In this document: piece by piece, positions 32,752 to 40,319 of the stretch | Position numbering within the stretch: position 1 is the stretch's first letter | How the letters are laid out: every line of letters starts with the position of its first letter | IMG/VR virus record: IMGVR_UViG_3300046796_000189 | Location: 1 to 46,594 of that record | Source of the DNA: a virus | Length of the DNA: 46,594 bases | Reading direction: 5' to 3' (one strand) | Notes under the pieces: model-generated | Seen by the model: only the letters and a program-made list of their open reading frames with translations | Databases searched by the model: none | Told to the model about the DNA's origin: nothing | Program-made: the position numbers and the translations under genes

Positions 32752-33197
32752 GGCGCACTCCCCGGCAGCATCTTCTGCCGCTCGATGTGCCCGAGCACAG
32801 TCTCCCCGCTCGCGAGCATGATCTGCCCGAGAAACGCACCCTCGAAGGACACGATGCCCATCTCGACTGCAGTGATTTGCCCTTTGATCCAGTCTCGCAG
32901 GATCGAGTAAATCGCGAGCGACGCAACGCGCATCGCTTCGCGCTCATGCTCGACCCGCGTGCGACGCATCCGCCCCGACCACGGGTGCGTCCGGAGCCAC
33001 GCGGCCGCGTAGCCCTTCATGCTCGCTTCGACATGCACTAAGCGATCGCGGTGCCGGAACTGGATGATGAGCGTTGCGCGTTCGAAGTCTTGCTGCGAGC
33101 CGAACGACTGACAACCGAAGCGGTGCAGCACGCGCTCGATCTCTGCGAGCGCACGCTGCCCGCTTGTCGCGCTCTCGTATGGCAGTGAGTGAGTCAT
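32748..33197 (-). CDS. Conserved phage protein of unknown function
   Basis: The 149-residue protein contains ATLIIQFRHRDRLVHVEASM, REAMRVASLAIYSILRDWIKGQITAVEMGIVSFEGAFLGQIM and GETVLGHIERQKM. This long '..R.....R.WiKg.l.avE.Gi.sFe..Fl..m....G.tv' pattern occurs in many GC-rich-host phages without assigned function. A GGAGGAT Shine-Dalgarno sequence supports the ATG at 33197. The gene has 4-nt overlaps with both neighbours, so it belongs to the recombination operon. Confidence 0.65.
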   Translation of the reverse strand: MTHSLPYESATSGQRALAEIERVLHRFGCQSFGSQQDFERATLIIQFRHRDRLVHVEASMKGYAAAWLRTHPWSGRMRRTRVEHEREAMRVASLAIYSILRDWIKGQITAVEMGIVSFEGAFLGQIMLASGETVLGHIERQKMLPGSAP

Positions 33198-33574
33198 TGT
33201 CCATCCTCCGATCCGAGTAGCTGTAAGACTGCGTCGCGTGTGATGAGTAGCCGGCCGTGGTCGCCGTGTTGGCTCGCTGTCAGCTTGCCGTCTTCGATCC
33301 ACTTGCGGAGCGTCTTCGCGCTCACCTTCAGAACGTTCCGGACTTGTCGCGCTGTCAGCACGGGCGGCATCGCGCGCGCGATCGAGCGCAGATGAACGGG
33401 CAGACCGACAGCGGGGTCGGCCCCGTTGCCGAGTGCGCTCTGCATCTTCGCGCGCTCGCGTTCGAGCTCCGCACGTTCGCGCGTGAGCGACTGCCGCTCG
33501 CGCGTCTCTGCTTCTGATAGGAGCTGTCGGAGCGTGGCGACCGACAGCGCGTTGACGTCAATGCAGCCTTCCAT
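33194..33574 (-). CDS. Excisionase-like helix-turn-helix protein
   Basis: The 126-residue protein has a charged coiled coil (residues about 12-40) and a C-terminal helix-turn-helix of the MerR/excisionase type: PVLTARQVRNVLKVSAKTLR followed by KWIEDGKLTASQ and GRLLITRDAVLQLL. Such domains recognise short DNA sites and often regulate excision or transcription. The ATG at 33574 has GGAGG 7 nt upstream. It overlaps the RecD2-like helicase gene end by 17 nt. Confidence 0.68.
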   Translation of the reverse strand: MEGCIDVNALSVATLRQLLSEAETRERQSLTRERAELERERAKMQSALGNGADPAVGLPVHLRSIARAMPPVLTARQVRNVLKVSAKTLRKWIEDGKLTASQHGDHGRLLITRDAVLQLLGSEDGQ

Positions 33575-35828
33575 GTGCGGCCTCCGATGCAAGTTCGAGT
33601 TGCTTCGCGTTCATGCGCTCAACCAGGCGCGTGAGCCGCTGTTTGTCCGCTGTGTTCGCGATCGCGTGCTGCACACCGTCTCGCGTGCCAACGAGAATCA
33701 CACCAAGCTTCGCGCGCGTGACCGCTGTGTAGAAGAGACGCCGCGTGGTCATGCGATGCGACGGGTGACAGACGATGATCACCCACTCGTACTCGCTGCC
33801 CTGCGCTTTGTGGACCGTGAAGCAGTAAGCGAGTGTGAGGTCGACAGCCGCTTGCTTGCCCGTGTAGCGATACCTTCGCGATGGGTCTTCATCGCCGACG
33901 ACGTCGCCGACCTGCAGCTCTAGAACCACACCCTTGTCATCCGCTTCGATGTACACAACGCTGCCGATGTCGCCGTTGACCAGCCCGCGTTTTGGATCGT
34001 TGCGGGTGATCATGACGGTCGAGCCGAGTCGAATCACTTCATGCTCGGAAATCTCGAGCTGCTCGGGTGACTCGGCGTTGAACAAGTTGAGCGTGTCGTG
34101 AAGCAACTTGTTGAGCGCAGTCACGCCCGCGGGGCCTTTGTGCTGAGGGCTCAGCGCAGCGCATGTGCGGTGATGAATCCATTCGGTATCGTCATTCTCG
34201 AAGATGTGTTTCAACACGTCGCCGATCGCCGCAGCGTTGCGGCATTCGATGAACCTGAAGTCGCTACGCCGCTCGAGGTCCGGCATCTCTCCTTCTAGAA
34301 TCCGCTTCGCGTTCACCGCGATCCAGGAATCGGCGGCTGCTCGATGCAGCTTCGTGAGCCGCGACACAGGCACGTGCCCGCTTTTGATGAAGTCATTGAA
34401 CGGCTGCCCCGGCCCTACGGGCGGCAGCTGATTCGCGTCTCCGATGAGGCGCAAGCGCGCAGAGCCGAGGCGCCCGATGAGCTCCGCCATGAGCATCGTG
34501 TCGATCATCGAAGCTTCATCTACGAAGATAAAATCCGTTTCGACGCTCGGCCCCTGCGAGACGCCGCCTCCGTAGAACCAACCGTTTGACGGTCGGATCT
34601 TGAGCAGCGTGTGTAGCGTAAACGCTTTGCGGCCCGTCGCTTCGCTCATGCGCTTGGCGGCCTTGCCGGTCGGCGCAGCTAGCAGATACGTAGCGCCGAT
34701 GTCATCGAGCACATCGAGCGCAGCGCGCAAGACGCTTGTCTTGCCTGTGCCCGGTCCACCCGTGATGATCGCGAGTCGATGGCGCTGGCTCACCATGCGC
34801 TGCGCTGCCGACGTCTGGCTGCAATCGAGTTCGCGCTGCTCGCGATCGATCTCCATGCTCCAATGAAACTGGCCGCAGTCACCGCAGCCCTGCAGGCTCT
34901 CGAATGGCACATCATCGTCTTCGCGCGCTGCGACTCCGCGCGAGGCATAGTCGGCGATGATCTTCTCTGCGACGTGCAGAGCTCTGAGGTAGATGTACTT
35001 GCCCTCATCCTTCACGATGCGTTTGCGCGCCTCGAGCGCATCAAGTGCGGGCTTGAGCTGCGTCACGTAATCGAGCTTGTGAGCTGCGCATGCCAGCTCT
35101 AGCAGGCCGCGATCGCCGAAGACGTGCCCATCGTTCTCCGCTGCTTCCTTCAACGTAAGCAGCACGATCGCTTCGACTCGGCACGGATGACTCTCAGGGA
35201 TACCCATGTTCGCGCGGATCGCGTCCGCGGTCTTGAACCCGATCCGCTCGATGCGATACGCGAGCTCGTACGGATCACGCTGGATGGCGTCGATCGCCGC
35301 TGACAGTGTGGTCCACTCGGTCTGACAGCGACCGATCTGCAGCGACGTGAGGCCCCAGCCGCGCAGCGTTGCGCGATGGCTCGCCTCGTCTGCGTTCTCT
35401 GCCACTGCTTCGTGGATGCGCTCCGCGATCTCTGCACTCACGCCCGCGGCGCAAAGCTGCGCGTGCTCGTGAAGGATCGCGTGCCACAGCGCTTGCACGT
35501 CTTGCTTGAAGTGCAGCGCGAGGCGCTGCGTCGTGCTTGGTCCGACGCCCGGCACGACGTCTTCCAAGTACTTCACGGCCCCTGTCATCGAAGCGGGGCA
35601 GCAGCATTCGTAGCCGCTCACATCGAACTGCTCGCCCCATCGTTCATGCACTGTGAAGTGCCCTTCGAGTACGACGCCCACGCCCGGCCGAGGCAGGTGA
35701 TAGCCTTGCAGCTTCACTTCGCGCCCGTCCGCGGCGCGCAGCCAAGCGATGTGCCATCCGCTGTCTTCGGCGGGGTCGCCCTTCCAGCGTGAGATCTCGC
35801 CGCTCAGCTTTACGCTTGGCTGCGCCAT
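33558..35828 (-). CDS. RecD2-like ATP-dependent DNA helicase
   Basis: The 756-residue protein is a superfamily 1B helicase of the RecD2 type, which unwinds DNA 5'-3' in repair, recombination or replication. It has an N-terminal OB-like region, helix-hairpin-helix repeats (VVPGVGPSTTQRLA and ERIGFKTADAIRA), Walker A GGPGTGKTS near residue 357, Walker B FIFVDEASM near 433, motif GDANQLPPVGPG, and the C-terminal UvrD-like LAYCFTVHKAQGSEYEWVII and AVTRAK motif. All motifs look intact. It is encoded beside a nuclease and a zinc protein, so it may form a phage recombination set. Confidence 0.92.
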   Translation of the reverse strand: MAQPSVKLSGEISRWKGDPAEDSGWHIAWLRAADGREVKLQGYHLPRPGVGVVLEGHFTVHERWGEQFDVSGYECCCPASMTGAVKYLEDVVPGVGPSTTQRLALHFKQDVQALWHAILHEHAQLCAAGVSAEIAERIHEAVAENADEASHRATLRGWGLTSLQIGRCQTEWTTLSAAIDAIQRDPYELAYRIERIGFKTADAIRANMGIPESHPCRVEAIVLLTLKEAAENDGHVFGDRGLLELACAAHKLDYVTQLKPALDALEARKRIVKDEGKYIYLRALHVAEKIIADYASRGVAAREDDDVPFESLQGCGDCGQFHWSMEIDREQRELDCSQTSAAQRMVSQRHRLAIITGGPGTGKTSVLRAALDVLDDIGATYLLAAPTGKAAKRMSEATGRKAFTLHTLLKIRPSNGWFYGGGVSQGPSVETDFIFVDEASMIDTMLMAELIGRLGSARLRLIGDANQLPPVGPGQPFNDFIKSGHVPVSRLTKLHRAAADSWIAVNAKRILEGEMPDLERRSDFRFIECRNAAAIGDVLKHIFENDDTEWIHHRTCAALSPQHKGPAGVTALNKLLHDTLNLFNAESPEQLEISEHEVIRLGSTVMITRNDPKRGLVNGDIGSVVYIEADDKGVVLELQVGDVVGDEDPSRRYRYTGKQAAVDLTLAYCFTVHKAQGSEYEWVIIVCHPSHRMTTRRLFYTAVTRAKLGVILVGTRDGVQHAIANTADKQRLTRLVERMNAKQLELASEAAHGRLH

Positions 35829-35830
35829 GA

Positions 35831-36688
35831 CTAGATCTCCCGCGCGGGGCCGCTCGGGGTGTAGCCGCCTGTGGATGGTTGATCGTCATCTTCCTTGGGC
35901 GCCACGTCATCGATCTCGAACTCATTCATGAGCGGCAAGATCGTCCGCTGCAGTACGTCCGCCTCCGCTGCGTAGTCGCGGATGCGTTCGACCGACGCGA
36001 CAGCGACACGCGTGATGGTCGGAACGGCGTAACTGCTCGTCTTCGAGCGCTGGACGATCGTCGCTCCTAGCTGCACCTCGAACGTGCAGAGCGGGAGATT
36101 CGAAGCGATGCCGTTGCGTCGCAGCTGCCCGATGTGAAAGCGCTGCTGGTAGTTGCGGAGCACCTGCAGCGACGTGCGCTTGTACGTGGTCGTGAAGAGC
36201 TCGCCAGTGTCGAGGTCCTTCGCGTACATGCGATAGATCTCATCGCAGGCGACCTTGCGCTTGCCGTCGACCGACACCCACTTCGCGAACTCGCACCCCT
36301 TGCATGGGCGCTTCGTTTGCGTCGCTTGCCACATGCCCGTGATGCGGTCGCTCGAACGGCAAATCAACTCCTGCTTATCGAAGTTGGAGTAAATACGGAT
36401 CTTCTTCTCTGCGAGGAACACGCAGCGGATGCCCGCATACTGCTTCTGCGCCAGCTTGTCGTAGTAGTACTCATCGCGGACGGGGGCGCCGTCGCCGTCG
36501 ACCGCGTCTCCGCCCTGGTTGAGCAAGCGACGCGGGATGCGAATGTCATTGGGGTCGACTTCGATGCCGTCCGGTATCTGGTCGAAGACGCCAGCGCTTG
36601 AGAACTCTGCGAGCTGGTCTTCAAGTGACTTCGTGATCGCGGTCGACGCCGCTGCCTGTTCAGTCTCGGTCGGTTTCTTCGATGCCAT
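35831..36688 (-). CDS. Conserved phage DNA-metabolism protein with zinc-type Cys group
   Basis: The 285-residue protein contains IRIPRRLLNQGGDAV, a Cys group (ELICRSSDRITG, RPCKGCEFAKW, RKVACDEIYRM), YKRTSLQVLRNYQQRFHIGQ and a short acidic C-terminus. This layout belongs to an uncharacterised family that I associate with phage replication/recombination genes; single-strand binding is a possibility based on neighbours and acidic tail, not on a proven domain. The start at 36688 is the ATG before MASKKPTE. It lies 2 nt before the helicase gene. Confidence 0.6.
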   Translation of the reverse strand: MASKKPTETEQAAASTAITKSLEDQLAEFSSAGVFDQIPDGIEVDPNDIRIPRRLLNQGGDAVDGDGAPVRDEYYYDKLAQKQYAGIRCVFLAEKKIRIYSNFDKQELICRSSDRITGMWQATQTKRPCKGCEFAKWVSVDGKRKVACDEIYRMYAKDLDTGELFTTTYKRTSLQVLRNYQQRFHIGQLRRNGIASNLPLCTFEVQLGATIVQRSKTSSYAVPTITRVAVASVERIRDYAAEADVLQRTILPLMNEFEIDDVAPKEDDDQPSTGGYTPSGPAREI

Positions 36689-36724
36689 GGTCGATTCTTC
36701 TTTCGGACAATAGGAAGGAGAACG

Positions 36725-36756
36725 CGCGCGCGGACGCAGGTGCACGTCCGCGCGCG
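36725..36756 (-). terminator. GC-rich intercistronic hairpin
   Basis: A 12-bp perfect stem, CGCGCGCGGACG (36725-36736) pairing with 36745-36756, encloses an 8-nt loop. It lies between the nuclease gene and the downstream zinc-type protein gene. There is no T-tract, so partial termination or mRNA processing is more likely than full termination. Confidence 0.55.
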
Positions 36757-36808
36757 TGTGTCGGCGCAGCCCGAGCCCTATTGCCCGAGCCCGCGAACGC
36801 TTATGTCT

Positions 36809-38044
36809 TCAGTCGCCGAGCTCTTCAGCCGCGGCGAACGCTTCACCCGGCAACACGCGCAGCACTTCGCGCAAGCGCAGCTGCTCGTTCCCGCGCAGCT
36901 GATAGCCGCTGTTCAAACACGGTTGCGCGAACGGGCAGCGCTTGCAGCGCTCGCTCACGAGGTCAACGAACTGACCCATGCGCACCATCCCGATCACTTT
37001 GCGCAAGCGCCAAGCGAGACGCGCGAGATCCCACTGCGTCACACGCACGGGCAGCCACGCGGGGCCGCGCGCCTCGTCCGCGTAGTACTTCACCGACCCG
37101 CCACTCGTGTAGCGCGGCCGCTCCGGCGTGTCGGGCATCGTCGCGTAGTGCGTGATGTCTTCCGGACGCGAGAGCTTCTTCGTGCCGGCCTTCGCGTACG
37201 GCACGTAATCGGCGAGCTGCACGGTGAAGATCTCAGCGGGAAACTGGTTGAAGCGTCGGCCGTCGCGCACGCCGCCGCGCTCCATGAGACTGCAGAGCGC
37301 GAGCTCGATGCACTCGCGCTCTGCACGGAAGTGCGATGCGTGCGTGACTTCGTGCCCGAGGCACTGCGCGTGCCATCCCGCGTCGCACTTCGTGACTACG
37401 CACTCTTCACGTTCGAGGAACAGCCCCGAGTGAAGCGCTGCAGCGTAGAAGCCCGCCTCCCAGCCGTGATCCAGCGTGATCTGGTCGGGCTTCTGGCCGC
37501 CCGTTTTCCAGTCACAGAACGCAAGCGCACTCGGATCGCTGCGCGGACGATAGACGAGGTCGCAGTGCCCCGCGATCCAGTACCCGTCGATCTGCGAGAT
37601 GAACGCGCCTTCAACCATCTCGATGGATGCGACGTAGTTCGGAAGCGCAGCGAGCAGCCCGACGATCATCGCGACGCGCTCTGCGTTGACCTCGAGCGGG
37701 TCTTCGCCGCGCCACTCGACCGTGCGGCCGCCGCACTCGCGCTGCAGCTCTTCCCTGTAGACGCGTTCGATGTTGTCTCGCGAGACGCGCCCGCCGCCGA
37801 GGATGTGCGCGCGCGATGCTTCTGCTTTCAGCGCGCGATAGATCGTCTCGTGAACCGCAGTGCCTGTCGCTGCGCTCGCGTAGACAACGCGCTCCGCTGC
37901 TTCTTCAGCAGTCGCGTTCGCGAGCGCGTTCTGCTCGTACCAGAAGCGCTTCGGGCATCCGTACGGCCCAGTGAGTTGGTTCAGCTGCGACTTGTGCACC
38001 GGCTGCGCGAGCGAACCGAAGGCACGATTGTTCCACGCTCCCAT
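36809..38044 (-). CDS. PD-(D/E)XK nuclease with Fe-S type Cys cluster (Cas4/RecB-like)
   Basis: The 411-residue protein matches the RecB/Cas4/AddB-type nuclease group. Catalytic features in order are TGTAVHETIYRAL (His near residue 65), AGHCDLVYR (Asp near 161) and FCDWKTGG (D-x-K near 178-180). Four cysteines for a 4Fe-4S cluster are placed as expected: one early (YGCPKRFWYEQ, residue 30) and three late (CKRCPFAQPC near 367-376). Such exonucleases process DNA ends. The ATG at 38044 has GAGAGGT upstream. It belongs with the RecD2-like helicase and replaces a lambda Exo-type enzyme. Confidence 0.85.
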   Translation of the reverse strand: MGAWNNRAFGSLAQPVHKSQLNQLTGPYGCPKRFWYEQNALANATAEEAAERVVYASAATGTAVHETIYRALKAEASRAHILGGGRVSRDNIERVYREELQRECGGRTVEWRGEDPLEVNAERVAMIVGLLAALPNYVASIEMVEGAFISQIDGYWIAGHCDLVYRPRSDPSALAFCDWKTGGQKPDQITLDHGWEAGFYAAALHSGLFLEREECVVTKCDAGWHAQCLGHEVTHASHFRAERECIELALCSLMERGGVRDGRRFNQFPAEIFTVQLADYVPYAKAGTKKLSRPEDITHYATMPDTPERPRYTSGGSVKYYADEARGPAWLPVRVTQWDLARLAWRLRKVIGMVRMGQFVDLVSERCKRCPFAQPCLNSGYQLRGNEQLRLREVLRVLPGEAFAAAEELGD

Positions 38045-38156
38045 GCGCGACCTCTCGCGCGATGCTGTTGGCGGCTGTGCATCGCGGCAGGCGGCGATCT
38101 CTCGCCTGCAGGACACTGCCGCGTCAAGAGCGTTTCATCCGAAAGGAGAACTTTCA

Positions 38157-38258
38157 GTGTCTTGTACGCACGATTGCGATCCGCGCGCGGGGTATATCCT
38201 TGGCCACACGGCCACGCGTGTTGGCTATCGGCACGCTCCTACCCTCACCGCGATGTAA
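38157..38258 (+). CDS. Possible 33-residue peptide with strong ribosome binding site
   Basis: A GTG at 38157 is preceded by AAAGGAG with 8 nt spacing and opens a 33-residue frame (MSCTHDCDPRAGYILG...) with two N-terminal cysteines. It lies in the 317-bp gap between the nuclease (minus) and the 38362 gene (plus). It could be a real small protein, a leader peptide, or a coincidental site. Nothing else in this gap codes convincingly. Confidence 0.3.
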   Translation: MSCTHDCDPRAGYILGHTATRVGYRHAPTLTAM

Positions 38259-38361
38259 CCCCGATCGCACGTGTTGCGGGGCTGTTGCGCGATCTTTCAC
38301 TTTCGCCACACGTTCGATCGGCGTACTGCTCTGCGTCAGCACAGCGGGGAGAGCTTGCGAC

Positions 38362-38910
38362 ATGCACACTGGTGAGAGCTTGTATCGGGTCTTCGAGCAG
38401 CTACTGCGCAGCAAGCCGCTGCCCGTGAATGGCTGGGACTTCGTGCAGAAGCATTGCTCGCGTGTCGAATGCATTGCGCGCGCGGGCATGACGCGCGGCA
38501 TACACGAGAATCGCGAAGCGGGGCCGGACGATCATCGCTGGTCGATTCGCTGCGACGCTCGCGACTCGCACCCGAAGCAGAACCGCGACGCTATCCGCGG
38601 AGCGATTCACATCCTCTTGCGCGACCGCTTCAACATCTCGATGAAGGACATACCCGCAGAAGCCCTGACAGAGCTTGAGCTCCGACTAGAGCAGCTCATG
38701 CCGGGCGATGGCGAGTATGTGCCATTCGCGGAGCAGTGCGGAGCGACTCCGTTACTTGCGCTTGCCCCGCGACGGCTGCCGAGCGTTGCCAGCGTGCGAC
38801 CCAAGCACCCGAGCGAGCGAAGCCTCGAGCGCTGCGCTCTGACCATCACCCAGTTTCATGGCGAACTCGGCGCAAATCTCCGATACGAGATCCTCCGTTA
38901 CGGCCAGTAA
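38362..38910 (+). CDS. Unknown protein convergent with and overlapping the repressor
   Basis: The 182-residue protein starts MHTGESLYRVFEQLLRSKPL with GGGGAG upstream. It has Cys residues (KHCSRVECIA, WSIRCDA) and a helical region (ISMKDIPAEALTELELRLEQL). Its last 159 bp overlap the 3' end of the XRE repressor on the opposite strand. The upstream part looks like real protein. The overlapping part reads like a shadow of the repressor frame, so the true gene may have ended earlier in an ancestor. Function unknown. Confidence 0.45.
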   Translation: MHTGESLYRVFEQLLRSKPLPVNGWDFVQKHCSRVECIARAGMTRGIHENREAGPDDHRWSIRCDARDSHPKQNRDAIRGAIHILLRDRFNISMKDIPAEALTELELRLEQLMPGDGEYVPFAEQCGATPLLALAPRRLPSVASVRPKHPSERSLERCALTITQFHGELGANLRYEILRYGQ

Positions 38911-39300
38911 CTCAAGCTCTTCACGCTTGAGCGCTTGCTGCAGACCGACGCGTATCGGGTTCGGGATGAGCTTGCGGTCGAGGAACGCGCGCAGCTCTTC
39001 CTTGCTCATGCTCATACTCCCGCCGTTTGACTTGCCGTTAGTCGGAGCAGCATCGAGACCGAACACGAGTTCATCGAGCGTGAAGTGCGTGAGCTTCGCT
39101 ATCTTGATGAGCGGCTCGAGCCCGATGTCTTGCTCGCCGGAGAGCCAGCGCTTGAGAGATGTCCAGTGCACCCCGAGTGTCTTCGCGAAGCTCGCGTGCG
39201 TGTAGCCGCGCGCGAGCATGCATGCATGGATGCGATTGTGTCGCTCCTTCTCTGCGAGCGGATTGTCAACGTTCAGGTTCAGCGGGGCGGGCTTGGTCAT
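38752..39300 (-). CDS. XRE-family repressor (CI-like)
   Basis: The 182-residue protein has an N-terminal helix-turn-helix (residues about 18-75: RHNRIHACMLARGYTHASFA, KTLGVHWTSLKRWLSGEQDI, then LIKIAKLTHFTLDELVFG) and a helical C-terminal part without a LexA-type protease motif (no clear Ser-Lys pair). It faces a Cro-like gene at 39533 across a 232-bp control region, the standard layout of a lysogeny switch. The ATG at 39300 has AGAGGC 7 nt upstream. Without a peptidase domain, induction would need another mechanism. Confidence 0.8.
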   Translation of the reverse strand: MTKPAPLNLNVDNPLAEKERHNRIHACMLARGYTHASFAKTLGVHWTSLKRWLSGEQDIGLEPLIKIAKLTHFTLDELVFGLDAAPTNGKSNGGSMSMSKEELRAFLDRKLIPNPIRVGLQQALKREELELLAVTEDLVSEICAEFAMKLGDGQSAALEASLARVLGSHAGNARQPSRGKRK

Positions 39301-39532
39301 GTAGTGCCTCTTTTGACGCATCCGAGGATCGCATTGCAAGGAGGATATATCTCATCGACGGTACATTTAGCATCTTCTAGGTACCTTTGAGGAGTGGGCC
39401 GTGTGCGCATCGTGTGCGCAATAACCCCTTCGGTTAGCCGCATTTGGGCTAGGGCAGAATGTCCCATGCTCCTGCGAGCGAACGCGGATTGTCTTGCGGG
39501 AGACTCCGGCGCGGGTGTATCCCCGGCGGTCT
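39301..39532. promoter_or_regulatory. Divergent lysogeny-control region
   Basis: This 232-bp gap between repressor and Cro-like gene is AT-richer than its surroundings. It contains a dyad GGTAC (39360-39364) ... GTACC (39381-39385) separated by 16 nt, a candidate operator, and two members of a repeated GG-TATATC-C-like motif (GGATATATCT at 39343-39352 and GGGTGTATCC at 39513-39522). Divergent promoters must lie here, but I cannot assign -35 and -10 boxes with confidence. Confidence 0.5.
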
Positions 39533-39808
39533 ATGACGCTGCTCGAATGGATTGAACACGCCCATCACGGCAACATCTCCCGCTTCGCTTGTGCGTGCGG
39601 ATTGCCCTACGGGTTGGTCTTCAACTACGCCAAGGGGAAGAAGACGCCCGGCCCCGAGATGGCGAAGCGCCTGCGACGCATCACAGACAACGCGTGCTCG
39701 ATCGATGAGCTGCGCGCGCCCGATCGGCAGACGCTCAAGCGTCTGCAAGCGCTTCGCAACAAGCGCACGAAGCGCAAGACCAAGCTGAAGTTCGGACGCG
39801 CCGCGTAG
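39533..39808 (+). CDS. Cro-like HTH regulator
   Basis: The 91-residue protein has a helix-turn-helix resembling the YdaS/Cro group: MTLLEWIEHAHHGNISRFAC, then GLPYGLVFNYAKGKKTPGPE and ITDNACSIDELRAP. A basic C-terminus follows (RNKRTKRKTKLKFGR). It is the first plus-strand gene opposite the repressor and is expected to turn off lysogeny and drive early gene expression. The preferred start is the ATG at 39533; an upstream in-frame start at 39494 is less likely. Confidence 0.68.
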   Translation: MTLLEWIEHAHHGNISRFACACGLPYGLVFNYAKGKKTPGPEMAKRLRRITDNACSIDELRAPDRQTLKRLQALRNKRTKRKTKLKFGRAA

Positions 39809-39918
39809 CTGCTAGCTCGCTGCATCCGCGTCCGATGCGACGTGCACGCGCGAGCTCGCGCTGCGCGCAGGCCGTCGCGTCTCTCGAACCCAACCGCCAA
39901 CCCGAAGGAGGAACGGAT

Positions 39919-40305
39919 ATGCCCAACGAAGTGATCGAACGTCTGTGCCCTGTGAAGCTGACCGATGAAGAGATGCTCGAACGCGGCGCCACGATGGCCA
40001 AGGAAGAGCTGCAGATCGATGAGCTCAAGGCGGAGCGCCGCTCGCTGAACTCGAAGATCAATGAACGCGTCGCAGAGCGCGCGAAGCTCGCGCGCGTGAT
40101 CGAGTCGGGTGTCGAGTCGCGGCCCGTGCGCTGCCACTGGGAGGTCGACTCGAAGGCAGAGCTAGTGCTTCTGCTTCGCGATGACACCCGCGAAGAAGTC
40201 GAGAGTCGGCCGCTCACGGCGGCGGACCGCCAGCTCGCGCTGCCGGAGCTAGGGAGCGTCGCAGCGAAGGCCGCGAAGAAGACACGCGCGAAGAAACAAC
40301 GCTGA
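39919..40305 (+). CDS. Coiled-coil early protein, unknown function
   Basis: The 128-residue protein has an excellent ribosome binding site (GAAGGAGGAA) before the ATG at 39919. It has a coiled-coil segment (EELQIDELKAERRSLNSKIN) and a basic C-terminus (KAAKKTRAKKQR) that could bind DNA. A Cys occurs once (ERLCPVKL). It sits 14 nt upstream of the primase-helicase gene, so it may assist replication. No family recognised. Confidence 0.58.
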   Translation: MPNEVIERLCPVKLTDEEMLERGATMAKEELQIDELKAERRSLNSKINERVAERAKLARVIESGVESRPVRCHWEVDSKAELVLLLRDDTREEVESRPLTAADRQLALPELGSVAAKAAKKTRAKKQR

Positions 40306-40319
40306 ACCTGGGAGCTGCC

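Noticed and set aside
36740-38428. Long plus-strand open frame opposite the Fe-S nuclease (562 codons)
   Set aside because: It is the shadow of the nuclease gene, which has all catalytic and Cys residues on the minus strand.
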